From Streptomyces sp. CB02400 (GTDB lineage: Bacteria > Actinomycetota > Actinomycetes > Streptomycetales > Streptomycetaceae), in the NCBI RefSeq assembly GCF_001905725.1, contig NZ_LIWB01000001.1, positions 372,001 through 436,000 on the forward strand: a stretch of DNA of 64,000 nt. The letters are read 5' to 3'. Positions 26,007 through 35,695 of the stretch are shown here, one piece after another. The notes under the pieces are model-generated. The model had not been told where the DNA came from and ran no database searches. It saw only the letters and a list, made by a program, of their open reading frames with translations. The position numbers were made by a program, and so were the translations under genes. How positions within the stretch are numbered: position 1 is the stretch's first letter; each line of letters begins with the position of its first letter.

Positions 26007-27203
26007 ATGGGATACAGCAGAACCGGCCTGTGGTCCGCGGGTTCGGCCCTGATCGCGGCGATGGCGCTCGTCGGCACCCTCGCCCCGGGCGCCAGCGCCG
26101 AGCAGCGGCGCGACGGCGACAGCGAGAAGGCCGTCCCGATCTCACAGGTCGTCGGCGACGACAATCTGCGGAAGATGAACGAGCAGCGCCCCCTCGTCGC
26201 CGCCGCGAGCATCCTGGCCAAGGCCCAGGAGCAGGGCCACTACGAGGGCTACACGGGCATCGGCCTCCAGGAGGACCACGTCACCCTGTGGTGGAAGGGC
26301 GATCTGCCCGAGCCCGTACAGCGGGCCGCGGAGCGGGCCCGCAAGACCGCCCCCGTGCACATCGTCGCCGCGGACCACTCGCTGGCCGAACTCAAGGACG
26401 CCTCCGAGCTCTTACAGGCACGGCTGGAGAAGGACCCCTCACTCGGCCACAGCGTCAAGATCCCCACGGACGGCAGCGGACTGGTACTGACACAGAACAC
26501 CACCCGCGCGGCACGCACCGCCTCCGCCGCGCAGGACCACAGCCCGGTCGGCCAGGTCGCCGGCGTGCCCGTGAAGACGATCAGCGAGGAGCCCCTCCAG
26601 GAACGCTCCCGTGTGAACGACGGCGCGCCGTGGTCGGGCGGAGCACAGATAAGCTTCGGCAACTCCTGGTGCACGGCCGGGTTCGGTGTGCGTGACGGAA
26701 GCGGCGCGACCTACCTGCTCACCGCTGAGCACTGCGGTCGAAGCGGTCAGCGGTTCACCAACCCGCAGGGTACCTACATCGGCACCTCCACCAAGTCCCA
26801 TGACGCGCATGACGTGATGCTCATCCCCACGAACTCCGACAACTTCATGTACACCGGAGGACCCGACAGCGACGCGGGCGTGCGGGTCGACGGCTGGGAC
26901 CACGTCTTCCCGGGCGAATACCTGTGCCAGTCCGGAGTCACCAGCGCCCGGGCCACCGGCGGCCCGGTCTGCAACATCAAGGTCCTCTTCTTCTACAACG
27001 ACTCCGAGGACCTGGTGGAGGCGGAGCAGATGGACGGCCAGGACGTGGCCCGCGGCGGTGACAGCGGCGGCCCGGTCTACACCGCCTCCGCCGGCGGCGG
27101 CGCGATAGCCAAGGGCACGCTGACCCGCAGTGCGGGGTCACGCCTGGGCTTCCAGGACTTCTACACGGCCACGCGGGACTTCGGCATCTGGATCAACAAG
27201 TAG
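26007..27203 (+). CDS. Secreted S1-family serine protease (streptogrisin/alpha-lytic type)
   Basis: 398 residues. Signal peptide about 1-31 (LWSAGSALIAAMALVGTLAPGASA). A pro-region follows (about 32-205). The mature domain begins near residue 210 and has the catalytic triad: His in LTAEHCG, Asp in DAHDVMLI, Ser in GGDSGGPV. Cysteine pairs around CTAGF...EHCG fit the disulfide pattern of chymotrypsin-like streptogrisins. It is exported and presumably activated by removal of the pro-region. Single gene with its own terminator downstream. Confidence 0.95.
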   Translation: MGYSRTGLWSAGSALIAAMALVGTLAPGASAEQRRDGDSEKAVPISQVVGDDNLRKMNEQRPLVAAASILAKAQEQGHYEGYTGIGLQEDHVTLWWKGDLPEPVQRAAERARKTAPVHIVAADHSLAELKDASELLQARLEKDPSLGHSVKIPTDGSGLVLTQNTTRAARTASAAQDHSPVGQVAGVPVKTISEEPLQERSRVNDGAPWSGGAQISFGNSWCTAGFGVRDGSGATYLLTAEHCGRSGQRFTNPQGTYIGTSTKSHDAHDVMLIPTNSDNFMYTGGPDSDAGVRVDGWDHVFPGEYLCQSGVTSARATGGPVCNIKVLFFYNDSEDLVEAEQMDGQDVARGGDSGGPVYTASAGGGAIAKGTLTRSAGSRLGFQDFYTATRDFGIWINK

Positions 27204-27242
27204 ATCGTAGATCCGTCCTCGCGGCCCGCGCCAGGGCCCGCC

Positions 27243-27279
27243 CGGCGTCCTCCCTGCCCTCACGGCCGGGAGGACGCCG
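27243..27279 (+). terminator. Intrinsic terminator of the protease gene
   Basis: Perfect 12-bp stem: CGGCGTCCTCCC (27243-27254) and GGGAGGACGCCG (27268-27279), loop 13 bases, 40 bases after the protease stop. Confidence 0.8.
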
Positions 27280-27411
27280 ATTCCCGTCGCGGTGGCCCCG
27301 ACAGCCGCCGTCCGTCCGTGGACCGCTCCGGGGCCGCGGAGCACGCCCGTCATCACCGGGAGGGCCGAACGTCCCAGGACCAGCGGGGTTCTGATCACAT
27401 ACGGTGCCGGA

Positions 27412-28476
27412 GTGCTCTCCACGCCACTGCCCCCGTCACCCCGGCTGGCCGGCCTGACACCGGCGCGTCTGTCCCCCGGGTACTTCGCCCTCGTCATGGC
27501 CACAGGCATCCTCTCCGTCGGTTGCCAACTGCGCGGCTGGACCCTGACGGCCCGGTCCCTCCTCGTCCTCACCGCCGTCGAGTACGGCCTGCTGGTCGTC
27601 CTCACCGTCCGGCGCTTCGTCGCGCACCGCCGTGAGCTCGCCGCGGACGTCCACGACACCCGCAAGGCGTTCCTCTTCTTCACCTTCGTGGCGGGCACCG
27701 ACGTCCTCGCCGTCGGCCTGGCCGGCCAGGGCCACTTCGTCCCCGCCGCCGTCCTCCTCGTGATCGCCGCGCTCACCTGGGTGGTCCTCGGCTACACCAT
27801 CCCCTGGGCGGCGGTCCTGGGCCGCAGCGAACGCCCGGTCGTGGCGGCCGCCAACGGGACCTGGTTCGTCTGGGTGGTCGCCAGCCAGTCGGTCGCCGTG
27901 GCCGCCGCGACCCTGGAGCCCCATTACGAGGCCGCACGCCACGGCCTGGCCGTCGTCGCGGTCTTCTCCTGGTCGGTCGGCTGCGTCCTCTACGCCGCCT
28001 CCGCGATCTTCGTCTCGCTCCGCCTGATGCTCTACCCCCTCGAACCGCGCGAACTCGACCCGCCCTACTGGGTATCCATGGGCGCGGTCGCCATCACGGT
28101 GGTCGCGGGAGCGCGCATCGTGGAGATGGAGAGCGCCCCCATGGTCGACGCGGTGCGCGGACTGGTGGCCGGCCTGTCGGTCGTCTTCTGGTGCTTCGCG
28201 ACCTGGCTCATCCCCGTACTGATCGCCGTCGGCGTCTGGCGCCACTACGTCCACCGGGTGCCCCTCGCCTACGAGCCCACTTGGTGGAGCATCGTCTTCC
28301 CCCTCGGCATGTACGCCGTCGCCGGCATGTACCTCGGCCGTGCCGACGACCTCCCCATCGTGGAATGGATCGGCCGGACCTGGCTCTGGGTCGCCCTCAC
28401 CGCCTGGACCCTGGTCCTCCTCGCCATGCTCCACACCCTGTTCACCACCAGGTCGCGGGAGCCGGAACGGACGTGA
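27412..28476 (+). CDS. TDT-family membrane transporter (TehA/SLAC1-like)
   Basis: 354 residues from GTG 27412; an upstream frame to 27292 is open but unlike protein. About ten membrane helices are visible, starting with LSPGYFALVMATGILSVGCQL, the usual first-helix motif (FALVMATGI) of tellurite-resistance/dicarboxylate transporters. It acts in the cytoplasmic membrane as an anion channel or carrier; the substrate is not clear (family members move malate, sulfite or other anions, and the tellurite link is indirect). Single gene. Confidence 0.88.
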   Translation: MLSTPLPPSPRLAGLTPARLSPGYFALVMATGILSVGCQLRGWTLTARSLLVLTAVEYGLLVVLTVRRFVAHRRELAADVHDTRKAFLFFTFVAGTDVLAVGLAGQGHFVPAAVLLVIAALTWVVLGYTIPWAAVLGRSERPVVAAANGTWFVWVVASQSVAVAAATLEPHYEAARHGLAVVAVFSWSVGCVLYAASAIFVSLRLMLYPLEPRELDPPYWVSMGAVAITVVAGARIVEMESAPMVDAVRGLVAGLSVVFWCFATWLIPVLIAVGVWRHYVHRVPLAYEPTWWSIVFPLGMYAVAGMYLGRADDLPIVEWIGRTWLWVALTAWTLVLLAMLHTLFTTRSREPERT

Positions 28477-28569
28477 TCGGCCGGGGTTCCGGAGCGGTCG
28501 GAGGCACCGCCGGCCCCTTCCCGAACCCGCACCGGCCCGGGCCGATCCGCCTCACGATTCCGTCAGGGC

Positions 28570-29418
28570 TCACCGCGGCTCCTTCGGAGAGGAGGGGGTC
28601 GGTCGGGCCGAGGGGGGCCGGGCGCGCAGGGCGGGCAGTCGGGCGCAGTCTTCAGGACCGGCCAGGCCCTCACCCAGGGCCAGGAGTGAAAGAAGCTGCA
28701 CCGGGCGGCCGGTGGTGGCCGCGGCCTCCAGTTTGTGGTGGCCGTCGAGGAGGAAGTGCGTCAGGCCCCAGTGCCGGTAGTGGTCGGCTGACAGGTCGAG
28801 AGCGGGTTCGCACACGTCCAGCGTCGAGACCGCCACGGCCGTCGGGACCGTTCCCCGGCCCATGAGTTCGACGTACTCCTCGACGCGCTCCCGCGCGTTC
28901 CACGTCGGGGGAACCATGGGCACGACGAACTCGTAGAGGTGGGCGGACGCGTCGACCGCGGTCTCGAAGGTCCGGTAGTACGACGTGTGCGGGTACTCCG
29001 GGAGGCCCCAGAACTGGTCGAGCCCCCACGTGGCCACCTGCTCGCCGCTGAAGTAGTCGCCTTCCCGGCCGGGGACGACCAGCCGGGGCTCCACGCGAAG
29101 CGGCACCGGAAGGTACTCGCCCTCCGGCAGCAACGCGCCGAACGTCTCGATGACGCCGTCGACGTCCGGACCGGCCGGCGTGCCGGTGAGCCGCTCCCGC
29201 ACGCTCTCCAGCGACAACGTCTGCCGGGCGGTCTCCAGTCGGCGGAACAGGAACGGGCACGTCCCGCACCAGAAGCTGAGCTCGAAGGCGGGCTCCCCGT
29301 CGACCACGAGCAACCTGCGGCCCGGCCCACCCCCGGCCTCCCGCCGTTCCGCCTCGAAACGCAACCGCGCCTCGGACACCGGCACTCCGAGCCTGCGCGG
29401 CTCACTCGATTCGATCAT
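28570..29418 (-). CDS. Hypothetical protein with CxxC and ParB-like DGHHKL motif
   Basis: 282 residues from ATG 29418. It contains SFWCGTCPFLFRRLE at about 48-62, a CxxC that may bind metal or be redox active, and near the end LTHFLLDGHHKLEAAATTGRPVQLLSLL. The latter resembles the substrate loop of ParB/sulfiredoxin-like proteins (DG-H-xxAA). No signal peptide. I do not recognise the whole family. Single gene between an unrelated transporter and a gene-poor stretch. Confidence 0.75.
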   Translation of the reverse strand: MIESSEPRRLGVPVSEARLRFEAERREAGGGPGRRLLVVDGEPAFELSFWCGTCPFLFRRLETARQTLSLESVRERLTGTPAGPDVDGVIETFGALLPEGEYLPVPLRVEPRLVVPGREGDYFSGEQVATWGLDQFWGLPEYPHTSYYRTFETAVDASAHLYEFVVPMVPPTWNARERVEEYVELMGRGTVPTAVAVSTLDVCEPALDLSADHYRHWGLTHFLLDGHHKLEAAATTGRPVQLLSLLALGEGLAGPEDCARLPALRARPPSARPTPSSPKEPR

Positions 29419-30128
29419 CACGGGCCGACCGTACGGGACGCCGCGGATCGGTACCACCGGCCACTGGGCGCGCGGATCACGCTTCGGCGACCGGCGTCGT
29501 GAGCGTGGCCCGGACGGTCTTGCCGCTGGGTGGGACAGGAGACGGTGTCCCAGTGGTCGGCGAGGGCGGTCGCGAGTGTCAGGCCGCGGCCGCTGGTGCG
29601 GAGCGCGGCGGGTTCGGCGTCCGCCGGGAGGGGGTGCGGGTGGAGGTCCCCGCGGGCGTCGCCGGCCTCGACACGAAGGCGACGCAGCGTCACGCCACCG
29701 CCCCTCGGATGTCCCGGAAGGGAGCAGGCAGCCCCGTGACCTGCCGCGATGGGTAGCTGCGAGCACCCGACCCGGTCAGATGGCGCTTCGACTCTTTCAC
29801 GGTCGTGCCCGTGGACGCGGTCGGAAGCCCCGGAGAGATCCCAGGGGGATTCCAAGGGGACGGCCACTCTTTCTGCTCCGCGCGAGCCACGAAGCCGCCG
29901 ACGCCCGGCCTGTGACCGGAGTGCCGGCGCCCCGGTCGTGCCGTTCGCCCTGCCCGCCGACGCCGGCCCGGCCGGTGATTTCACCGATTCCTCCTTCCCG
30001 GCCGCCCGCTTGACTCGGCGCGAGCCGGTCCCGGAACGATCCGCGGGGACCGGCGGCAGGCACGACTCGCGCAACCGACAAGGGCGCGCCGACGCGGTCG
30101 ACCGGCGTGGCCAGAAGGGATTCCGAAC
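29419..30128. other. Gene-poor stretch of about 700 bases with one gene relic
   Basis: Contains the damaged ATP-binding relic at 29480-29640. The remaining 490 bases hold no frame with a ribosome site or recognisable motif. The promoter of the hydrolase gene at 30129 should lie near the right end. Confidence 0.5.
29480..29640 (-). pseudogene. Relic of an anti-sigma/ATP-binding gene, second copy
   Basis: A minus frame reads GRGLTLATALADHWDTVS and is then thrown out of frame, so the expected GKTV end is in another frame. Base for base it aligns with 16259-16420. Both are remains of RsbW-like HATPase genes. Confidence 0.5.
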
Positions 30129-31379
30129 ATGTCTCGTACCAGCAGGCACCTGCGCTTACTCGGTGCCGTGGCCGTCGGCATCACGGCCCTGGGAACCGCG
30201 GGCGTCGCGACGACCCCCGCCTCCGCCGCCGTGCCGGTCTACAGCGAGGACTTCTCCGACGGGCTCGGCACCTTCACCGCTTCCGGTTCCGTCAGCACCG
30301 GAACGTACGGCGCCCGCCTCAGCGGGTCGCTGTTCTCCGACCCGTCCATGGTGTCCGCGCCCATCGACCTGACCGGGTACGGCGACCTCACACTGTCCTA
30401 CACCCGGGCGGCATCGGGGCTGGACCTCGGTGAGACCTTCACCGTGGCCTACTCGGTCGACGGCGGCCCGTTCACCACGCTGGAGTCGGCGCGCACCGCC
30501 ACGGGCGCGGTGTCGTTCCCCCTGCCGGACTCAGCCGAGGGCGGTGACCTGCGGCTGCGGTTCTCGCTGGATGCCAACGGTCTTCTGGAGACGCTGACCG
30601 TGGACGACGTGTTGATCGAGGCCGCCGGCGGGGGAGGTCCGACCGACCCGCCGACCGGGTCACTGCCCCCGGTGGACGACGTCACCGAGCCCGGTCCGTA
30701 CACGGTGACCGTCGACGACTCCGCCGGCCCCGGCGACGACGGCTGGCTGGTGTACCCCTCCGACGCCGGCCGGGACGGTGTGGACCACCCGGTCCTCGTC
30801 TGGGGCCCGGGCGCGGGGTCCGACCCCGCCGACTACGAGGACATGCTGCGCCAGTGGGCCTCGCACGGGTTCGTCGTCTACAGCGAGGTCTCGTCCAGCA
30901 GCGGCGCCTACATGGTCGACGCCCTCGACTGGCTGGAGGACCAGAACGCCAGTCCGGGCAGCCCGCTGTACGGGGACCTCGACACCTCCGAGGTGGCCTT
31001 CGGAGGCCACTCCCGCGGGTCCATCGGCACGTTCGACGTGGCCGACGAACCGCGGCTGGAGACCACCGTCCACGTGGCCGGCGGTTCGTTCGACGGAAAC
31101 GGCCCCGACAGCCTCCGCAACCCGGCCCTCTACATCGGCGGTGACGAGGACTTCGCCACCGCCAACATGGAACGCGACTACACCAACACCGACGTGCCGG
31201 TGTGGTTCAACATCCTCGACGGCACCGATCACATCCTCGCCACCCGCAAGGGACAGCACGTCATCACCGCCTGGCTCCGGTGGCACCTGGCCGACGAGGA
31301 ATTCCGCCGCACCCAGGACTTCCTGAGCCCCGGCTGCGTCTTCTGCGGCCTCGGCGACGTCCAGTACAAGAACTGGTAG
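30129..31379 (+). CDS. Secreted alpha/beta hydrolase with N-terminal beta-sandwich
   Basis: 416 residues. Signal peptide about 1-34 (LLGAVAVGITALGTAGVATTPASAA). Residues about 38-165 form a beta-sandwich-like domain (VYSEDFSDGLGTFTASGS ... LRLRFSLDANG), followed by a Gly/Pro linker and an alpha/beta hydrolase from about 185. Nucleophile Ser in FGGHSRGS, Asp in GGDEDFA, His in DGTDHILA. The end has a disulfide-type pair (CVFC). The hydrolase part resembles dienelactone-hydrolase/polyester-hydrolase-like enzymes with a short lid. It is exported; the substrate (ester polymer or lipid) is unknown. ATG 30129 has only a weak ribosome site upstream. Confidence 0.88.
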   Translation: MSRTSRHLRLLGAVAVGITALGTAGVATTPASAAVPVYSEDFSDGLGTFTASGSVSTGTYGARLSGSLFSDPSMVSAPIDLTGYGDLTLSYTRAASGLDLGETFTVAYSVDGGPFTTLESARTATGAVSFPLPDSAEGGDLRLRFSLDANGLLETLTVDDVLIEAAGGGGPTDPPTGSLPPVDDVTEPGPYTVTVDDSAGPGDDGWLVYPSDAGRDGVDHPVLVWGPGAGSDPADYEDMLRQWASHGFVVYSEVSSSSGAYMVDALDWLEDQNASPGSPLYGDLDTSEVAFGGHSRGSIGTFDVADEPRLETTVHVAGGSFDGNGPDSLRNPALYIGGDEDFATANMERDYTNTDVPVWFNILDGTDHILATRKGQHVITAWLRWHLADEEFRRTQDFLSPGCVFCGLGDVQYKNW

Positions 31380-31396
31380 GTCCTCCGAGCCGGCCG

Positions 31397-32005
31397 TCAC
31401 TCCCCGAGCGTGGTGACGGCCTCCTCGTAACCGCCCGTCGGCGGCGCGGTGTCGGGTCCGTACACGAGGTTCAGCACGCCCGTCGTGAACGTCTCCGACT
31501 TCAGCAGCTTCAGCGGGATCGACGGCTCGCCCTCGTCGAAGAGGCGCATGCCCCTGCGTACGGCGATGGGGTGGACGAGGAGGTGCAGTTCGTCGAGGAG
31601 GCCCGCGGCCAGCAACTGCCGGACGACGGAGACCGAGCCGCTCAGCGAGATGTCACCGCCCGGCTCGCCCTTCAGCGCGGCGGCGACCTCGGCGACGTCA
31701 CCCTGCGCCTGCTCGGAGTTCCGCCACCGCAGGTCGAGCCGGCTGCGTGAGAACACGATCTTCCGCATGTCGCCGAGCTGCTTGGCGAAGCCCGCGTCCT
31801 CGCCGCCCGCAGCCTCCCGCTCGGGCCAGGCGCCGGCGAAGCTGTCGTACGTCCTGCGGCCGAAGAGCAGGACCTCCGTGGTGTTCATGCCCGCGCCGAC
31901 GGCGGCTCCCATCTCGTCGTTGAAATACGGGAAATGCCACTGATCGGGCGCCTCGACGACGCCGTCGAGCGAGATGAACAGGCTGGCGGTGATCTTCCGC
32001 GGCAT
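31397..32005 (-). CDS. Dihydrofolate reductase/RibD-C-terminal family protein
   Basis: 202 residues from ATG 32005 (GGAGGACACC upstream). Motifs: ITASLFISLDGVVEAPD at the start, VLLFGRRTYDSFAGAWP, and the NADPH-site loop ISLSGSVSVVRQLLAAGLLDELHLLVHPI. This is the usual pattern of stand-alone RibD-like/DHFR-like reductases, whose substrates are mostly unknown. It converges on the secreted hydrolase gene with a 17-base gap. Confidence 0.92.
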   Translation of the reverse strand: MPRKITASLFISLDGVVEAPDQWHFPYFNDEMGAAVGAGMNTTEVLLFGRRTYDSFAGAWPEREAAGGEDAGFAKQLGDMRKIVFSRSRLDLRWRNSEQAQGDVAEVAAALKGEPGGDISLSGSVSVVRQLLAAGLLDELHLLVHPIAVRRGMRLFDEGEPSIPLKLLKSETFTTGVLNLVYGPDTAPPTGGYEEAVTTLGE

Positions 32006-32087
32006 GGTGTCCTCCGAATCCTGGTGCGTGTACCGGGTATGACCGTGCCACCCACCGAAAGTCATCGGTAGGCGGCACGCGGATCGT

Positions 32088-33668
32088 TCAGACGGTGTCC
32101 AGTTCCCTGCGGCGCTCCGACCCCGGTACACCGCCCGCCGCCCGGCGCGGATCCGTGACGCTGCCCAGCCAGCCCAGCAGGAAACCGGCCGGCACCGTCA
32201 CCAGGCCCGGGATCGTCACGTCCCAGATCCTGAAGTCGTACTCCGGGAAGATCGACCCGGGTGCGCCGGACACGTACGGCGACAGCGCGAGCGCCACGAT
32301 GCTCAGCGCCGTGGCCCCCCACAGGCACCACAGCGCGCCGCGGGCGGTGAACCCGGGCCAGTACAGGGCGTAGAGCAGGACGGGAGCGAGGGCGGCGCCG
32401 CAGACGGCGAGCCAGAGCGTCGAGACGACCACCAGGTTCCAGTCGGCGGCGACGACCGCCACGACCGCGGAGAGGGCCCCCGTCAGCGCCGCCGACCACC
32501 GCGACGCGGCACCGTCCGCCCTGCCCGCCGGGAGCCTGCCGGAGAGCTTGCCGGACGCACCCAGCACGTCCCGCCCCAGGGCGATGCCGGCGGCGAGGGT
32601 CACGTCCACCACGGCCGCGAGCGCGGTGAGGAAGAGGACGCAGGCCAGGGCCGCGACCAGGACGCCGCCGCTGTCGAGCGCCCGCCCGAGCAACAGCGGC
32701 GTGAACACCTGCGCCGCCGGACCGGCCTCGCGCAGCGCCTCGCCGACGAGGGCCGCAGCGCCGACACCGACGACGGCGAGCGCGCCGTACAGCAGGGTGA
32801 GTTCGCCGAGCATCCAGCGGCCGCCGGACCGGGCGCCGCGCGGGCTCTTCGCCGAGATCGCACGCATCAGCACGGCGGGCATCGCCAGCGTGGCCATCGA
32901 CATGCCGAAGGTCTGCCCGATCCGGTTCACGGCCCCCACCCACCCCTCACCGGTGTAGCCGCCCGGACGCAAGTACGCCTCGCTCATCCCCGAGCCGTGC
33001 GCGGCGGCGTCGAGCAGCCGCCCCGGGTCCCCGCCGAAGCGGTGGAGCACGAGCACGGCGGCGACCACCAGCACGGGCAGGGCGATCGCCGACTTCGCGA
33101 TCATCACCACGCCCGTGCCCCGGATCCCGCCGCTGACGGCCAGCGCCGTCATCACGCAGCCGATCACCACGATGCAGCCGGTCCGCGCACCGGGCTGCCC
33201 GATCAGCGCCGCGGCGACGTTGCCGACCACCACCAACTGCACGACCAGCAGCGGGAAACAGACGAGCAGGGTCACCACGCCCCACGAGACGCGTACGGCG
33301 GGCCCGCCGCTGCCGCGCGCGTCCAGCATGTCCGCGGCCGTCAGCGAGGCGTGCCCGCGCAGCGGCTCGACGATCAGCACGAGGAGCAGCACGACCCCGA
33401 TCAGGCTGCCCAGCATGACGCCGAGGCCGTCGAAGCCGGACGTGGCGACCATGCCCACCAGTACGGTGACCGTCGCGACCGTGGTGGTGTCGCCGCCCAT
33501 CGCGATGCCCTGCTGCCAGGAGCGCAGCCGGCGGCTGTCGGACCGTACGAGGGCCCGGTCGTCCTCGTCGGCGCCGGTGACGACGCACAGCATCAGGCAG
33601 ATCACGACGAACACCGAGAACACGGCGAGGACGAGGGACCGGGACGAGGGATCGAGCAGCGTGGTCAC
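32088..33668 (-). CDS. Sodium/solute symporter (acetate-type, ActP/MctC-like)
   Basis: 526 residues from GTG 33668, with GGAGG 5 bases upstream, overlapping the stop of the DUF485 gene (GTGA). About 13 membrane helices. A long conserved early part (GADEDDRALVRSDSRRLRSWQQGIAMGGDTTTVATVTVLVG), LTAADMLDARG and WGVVTLLVCFPLLVVQLVVV follow the SSS family pattern for monocarboxylates. It imports acetate, propionate or a related acid with sodium or protons. The upstream DUF485 protein is its usual partner (as YjcH with ActP). Confidence 0.88.
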   Translation of the reverse strand: MTTLLDPSSRSLVLAVFSVFVVICLMLCVVTGADEDDRALVRSDSRRLRSWQQGIAMGGDTTTVATVTVLVGMVATSGFDGLGVMLGSLIGVVLLLVLIVEPLRGHASLTAADMLDARGSGGPAVRVSWGVVTLLVCFPLLVVQLVVVGNVAAALIGQPGARTGCIVVIGCVMTALAVSGGIRGTGVVMIAKSAIALPVLVVAAVLVLHRFGGDPGRLLDAAAHGSGMSEAYLRPGGYTGEGWVGAVNRIGQTFGMSMATLAMPAVLMRAISAKSPRGARSGGRWMLGELTLLYGALAVVGVGAAALVGEALREAGPAAQVFTPLLLGRALDSGGVLVAALACVLFLTALAAVVDVTLAAGIALGRDVLGASGKLSGRLPAGRADGAASRWSAALTGALSAVVAVVAADWNLVVVSTLWLAVCGAALAPVLLYALYWPGFTARGALWCLWGATALSIVALALSPYVSGAPGSIFPEYDFRIWDVTIPGLVTVPAGFLLGWLGSVTDPRRAAGGVPGSERRRELDTV

Positions 33669-34003
33669 GACCACCTCCGGGCGTCCGGCCGCGGTTCGAT
33701 CCGGTCGACCCGTCGCCCGTACACCACCAGCGCGTGCACACCGACGGCGAGGGGCACCACGGCCAGGAGCGCGCCGAGGCTCACCGGCCCGGCGATCCGC
33801 GTGCCGTACACGGCCGGTACGAGGGCGGCGGGCAGCACGTAGAGCAGCCAGACGACGGCGATCCGGACGCCGAGCCGCAGCCCGACGGCCAGTCGCGCCG
33901 CCTCCCCGTCGTCGTGTCGCTCGTGCTCCGCCGGAGGCCGGGCGCCGGCCGAGGGCTCGTCATGGTGCGGCGGCCCGTGCCGGGGCTGCGGTCCGAAGGA
34001 CAT
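33665..34003 (-). CDS. DUF485-like small membrane protein
   Basis: 112 residues from ATG 34003; longer frames to 34285 are not protein-like. The first 40 residues are polar; two membrane helices follow (GVRIAVVWLLYVLPAALVPAVYG and SLGALLAVVPLAVGVHALVVYG), then a basic tail. This is the layout of DUF485 proteins, which are co-transcribed with acetate symporters. It is coupled to the symporter gene by a 4-base overlap. Confidence 0.8.
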   Translation of the reverse strand: MSFGPQPRHGPPHHDEPSAGARPPAEHERHDDGEAARLAVGLRLGVRIAVVWLLYVLPAALVPAVYGTRIAGPVSLGALLAVVPLAVGVHALVVYGRRVDRIEPRPDARRWS

Positions 34004-34254
34004 GTGGGTGGCTCCGCTCACGTCGATCCGGCACCCCGGAGGGGGGCGCGGGTACGGGTGTGGGGGTGGGCGGACGGAGTCAACCAGACCTCCGCACGGC
34101 TCCGTGCGCCGCGGAGGCAGAACTGTTCTCCCGCCCAATCCGGAGCCGTGCGGACGGTGAACGGGCACTGTGCGGGCGGGAACGCGAAGGTACTCGGATA
34201 CCTCGGAGATCTCGGAGAAGTGCCGAAGGACCCCCCCCGGGACGCCGCAGTCGG

Positions 34255-34292
34255 CGGCGCGGTGTCCCGGGCTCTCCTGGGACACCGCGCCG
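34255..34292 (-). terminator. Intrinsic terminator of the SnoaL-like gene
   Basis: Perfect 14-bp stem, 34255-34268 (CGGCGCGGTGTCCC) with 34279-34292, and a 10-base loop, 12 bases after the stop of the minus-strand gene at 34305. Confidence 0.85.
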
Positions 34293-34304
34293 GCGCCGGC
34301 TAGG

Positions 34305-34697
34305 TCAGGCGGCCAGCTGCCGCAGCAGGTCGGACGAGTCGTGCAGCGCCGTCATCTGCACGAAGCGACCGTCGCTGACCTTGTAGATGGCGTACTCGAC
34401 GATCTCGAAGGAGGCGCCGGAGGGGGGAACGCCGAGCCACTCCTTCACCGGGGTGCCGGTGTTGACCGCGCGTACGGCGATCCGGTCCCGGTCGAACAGC
34501 AGCTCCTCGACCTCCCAGTGGAGGTCCGGAACGGCGTCGATGTCGTACTTCTGGACCGTGATGACGTCGTCGCGGGTGCCCGGTTCGCCGTTCAGCACGA
34601 CGTCGTCGGCGATGAACTCGTCCATGCCGTCGAACTCGTGGGCGTTGAGCGCCGCCACGTAGCGCAGGTACCAGTCCTCGAGGCCGGAGTCGGTCAT
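34305..34697 (-). CDS. Ester cyclase/SnoaL-like protein, copy 1
   Basis: 130 residues from ATG 34697 (AGAAGGAG upstream). SnoaL fold pattern: [32 protein letters not shown], then [34 protein letters not shown] and [19 protein letters not shown]. About 60% like the copy at 42105-42497 by eye. SnoaL-like proteins range from polyketide cyclases to simple dehydratases and binding proteins, so no substrate is assigned. Lies downstream of the SDR gene 34888-35586 in the same direction. Confidence 0.85.
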   Translation of the reverse strand: MTDSGLEDWYLRYVAALNAHEFDGMDEFIADDVVLNGEPGTRDDVITVQKYDIDAVPDLHWEVEELLFDRDRIAVRAVNTGTPVKEWLGVPPSGASFEIVEYAIYKVSDGRFVQMTALHDSSDLLRQLAA

Positions 34698-34887
34698 CGG
34701 TTTCTCCTTCTGGGGCGTTGTCGGTCCCCGTGCGGGGACCGAATCGACGGGGAGTGGCGAGGACCGGTGCCCCGCCCGACTTGCTGCTGAGGCCAGGGAC
34801 GGCGACGGTGGTGGCCCGGAGTCCTCGTGAGCCCGGGGACCGGGAGTACCGGGTTCGCCGCGCCGCACACGACGGTGACGCTTCGCT

Positions 34888-35586
34888 TCACCAGGTGAGG
34901 GGGCCGTAACGGTCGATGATCCGGCCGGTTCCGGCGCCGGCGTTCTCGGTGGCCAGCGTCACGATGGCGTCGGTTCCCTCGGTCACGGTCTGGGTGCCGG
35001 TGTGGCCGTTGAGGTCGGTCGCGGTGTGGCCGGGGTCGACGGCGTTGAACCGGATGTCGCCGAACGCCTTCGCGTACTGCGTGGTCAGCATCGTGACGGC
35101 GGCCTTGGAGGCCGCGTAGACGGGGGCGATCACCTTCGACTCGACCCGCTCGGGGTCGTGGGTGAGCGCGACGGACCCCAGTCCGCTGCTGACGTTGACG
35201 ACGGCCGGAGCGCCGGACGCGCGCAGGAGCGGCAGGAAGGCCGCGGTGACCCGCACGACGCCGGCCACGTTGGTGTCGAACACCACCGTGGCCTCCGCGC
35301 CGGTCAGCTCCTCGGCGGACACGACGCCGCCGGTGATTCCGGCGTTGTTGATCAGGACGTCGACCCGGCCCTCGTTGGCCGCGACGTCGGCGGCCGCGGC
35401 CGCGACCGAGGCGTCGTCGGTGACGTCGATCCGTACGAAGCGGGCGCCGAGTTCGGCCGCCGCACGGCGTCCGCGGTCGACGTCGCGGGAACCGAGGAGC
35501 ACGGTGTGGCCGAGTTCGGTGAGGCGGCGGGCGGTCTCGAAACCGAGGCCCTTGTTGGCACCGGTGATGAACGTGGTCTTGGACAT
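34888..35586 (-). CDS. Short-chain dehydrogenase/reductase, copy 1
   Basis: 232 residues. NAD(P) site [32 protein letters not shown], active-site Ser in [12 protein letters not shown] and Tyr-Lys in VYAASKAAV. This is the carbonyl-reductase-like SDR pattern, with Asp/Arg after the second strand favouring NADPH ([10 protein letters not shown]). It forms a unit with the SnoaL-like gene at 34305-34697 (190-base gap). It is divergent from the HTH regulator at 35696, which may control it. Confidence 0.9.
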   Translation of the reverse strand: MSKTTFITGANKGLGFETARRLTELGHTVLLGSRDVDRGRRAAAELGARFVRIDVTDDASVAAAAADVAANEGRVDVLINNAGITGGVVSAEELTGAEATVVFDTNVAGVVRVTAAFLPLLRASGAPAVVNVSSGLGSVALTHDPERVESKVIAPVYAASKAAVTMLTTQYAKAFGDIRFNAVDPGHTATDLNGHTGTQTVTEGTDAIVTLATENAGAGTGRIIDRYGPLTW

Positions 35587-35695
35587 GCCCCAAGCCTTCG
35601 CCGGGCCTGCCGGACCAGCCAGGGAACGGTTTTCGGTAGGAACAGCAGTACCACCCGGGCGAGCACCGGGAGGGACATGAGCTGCTTACGATGCG

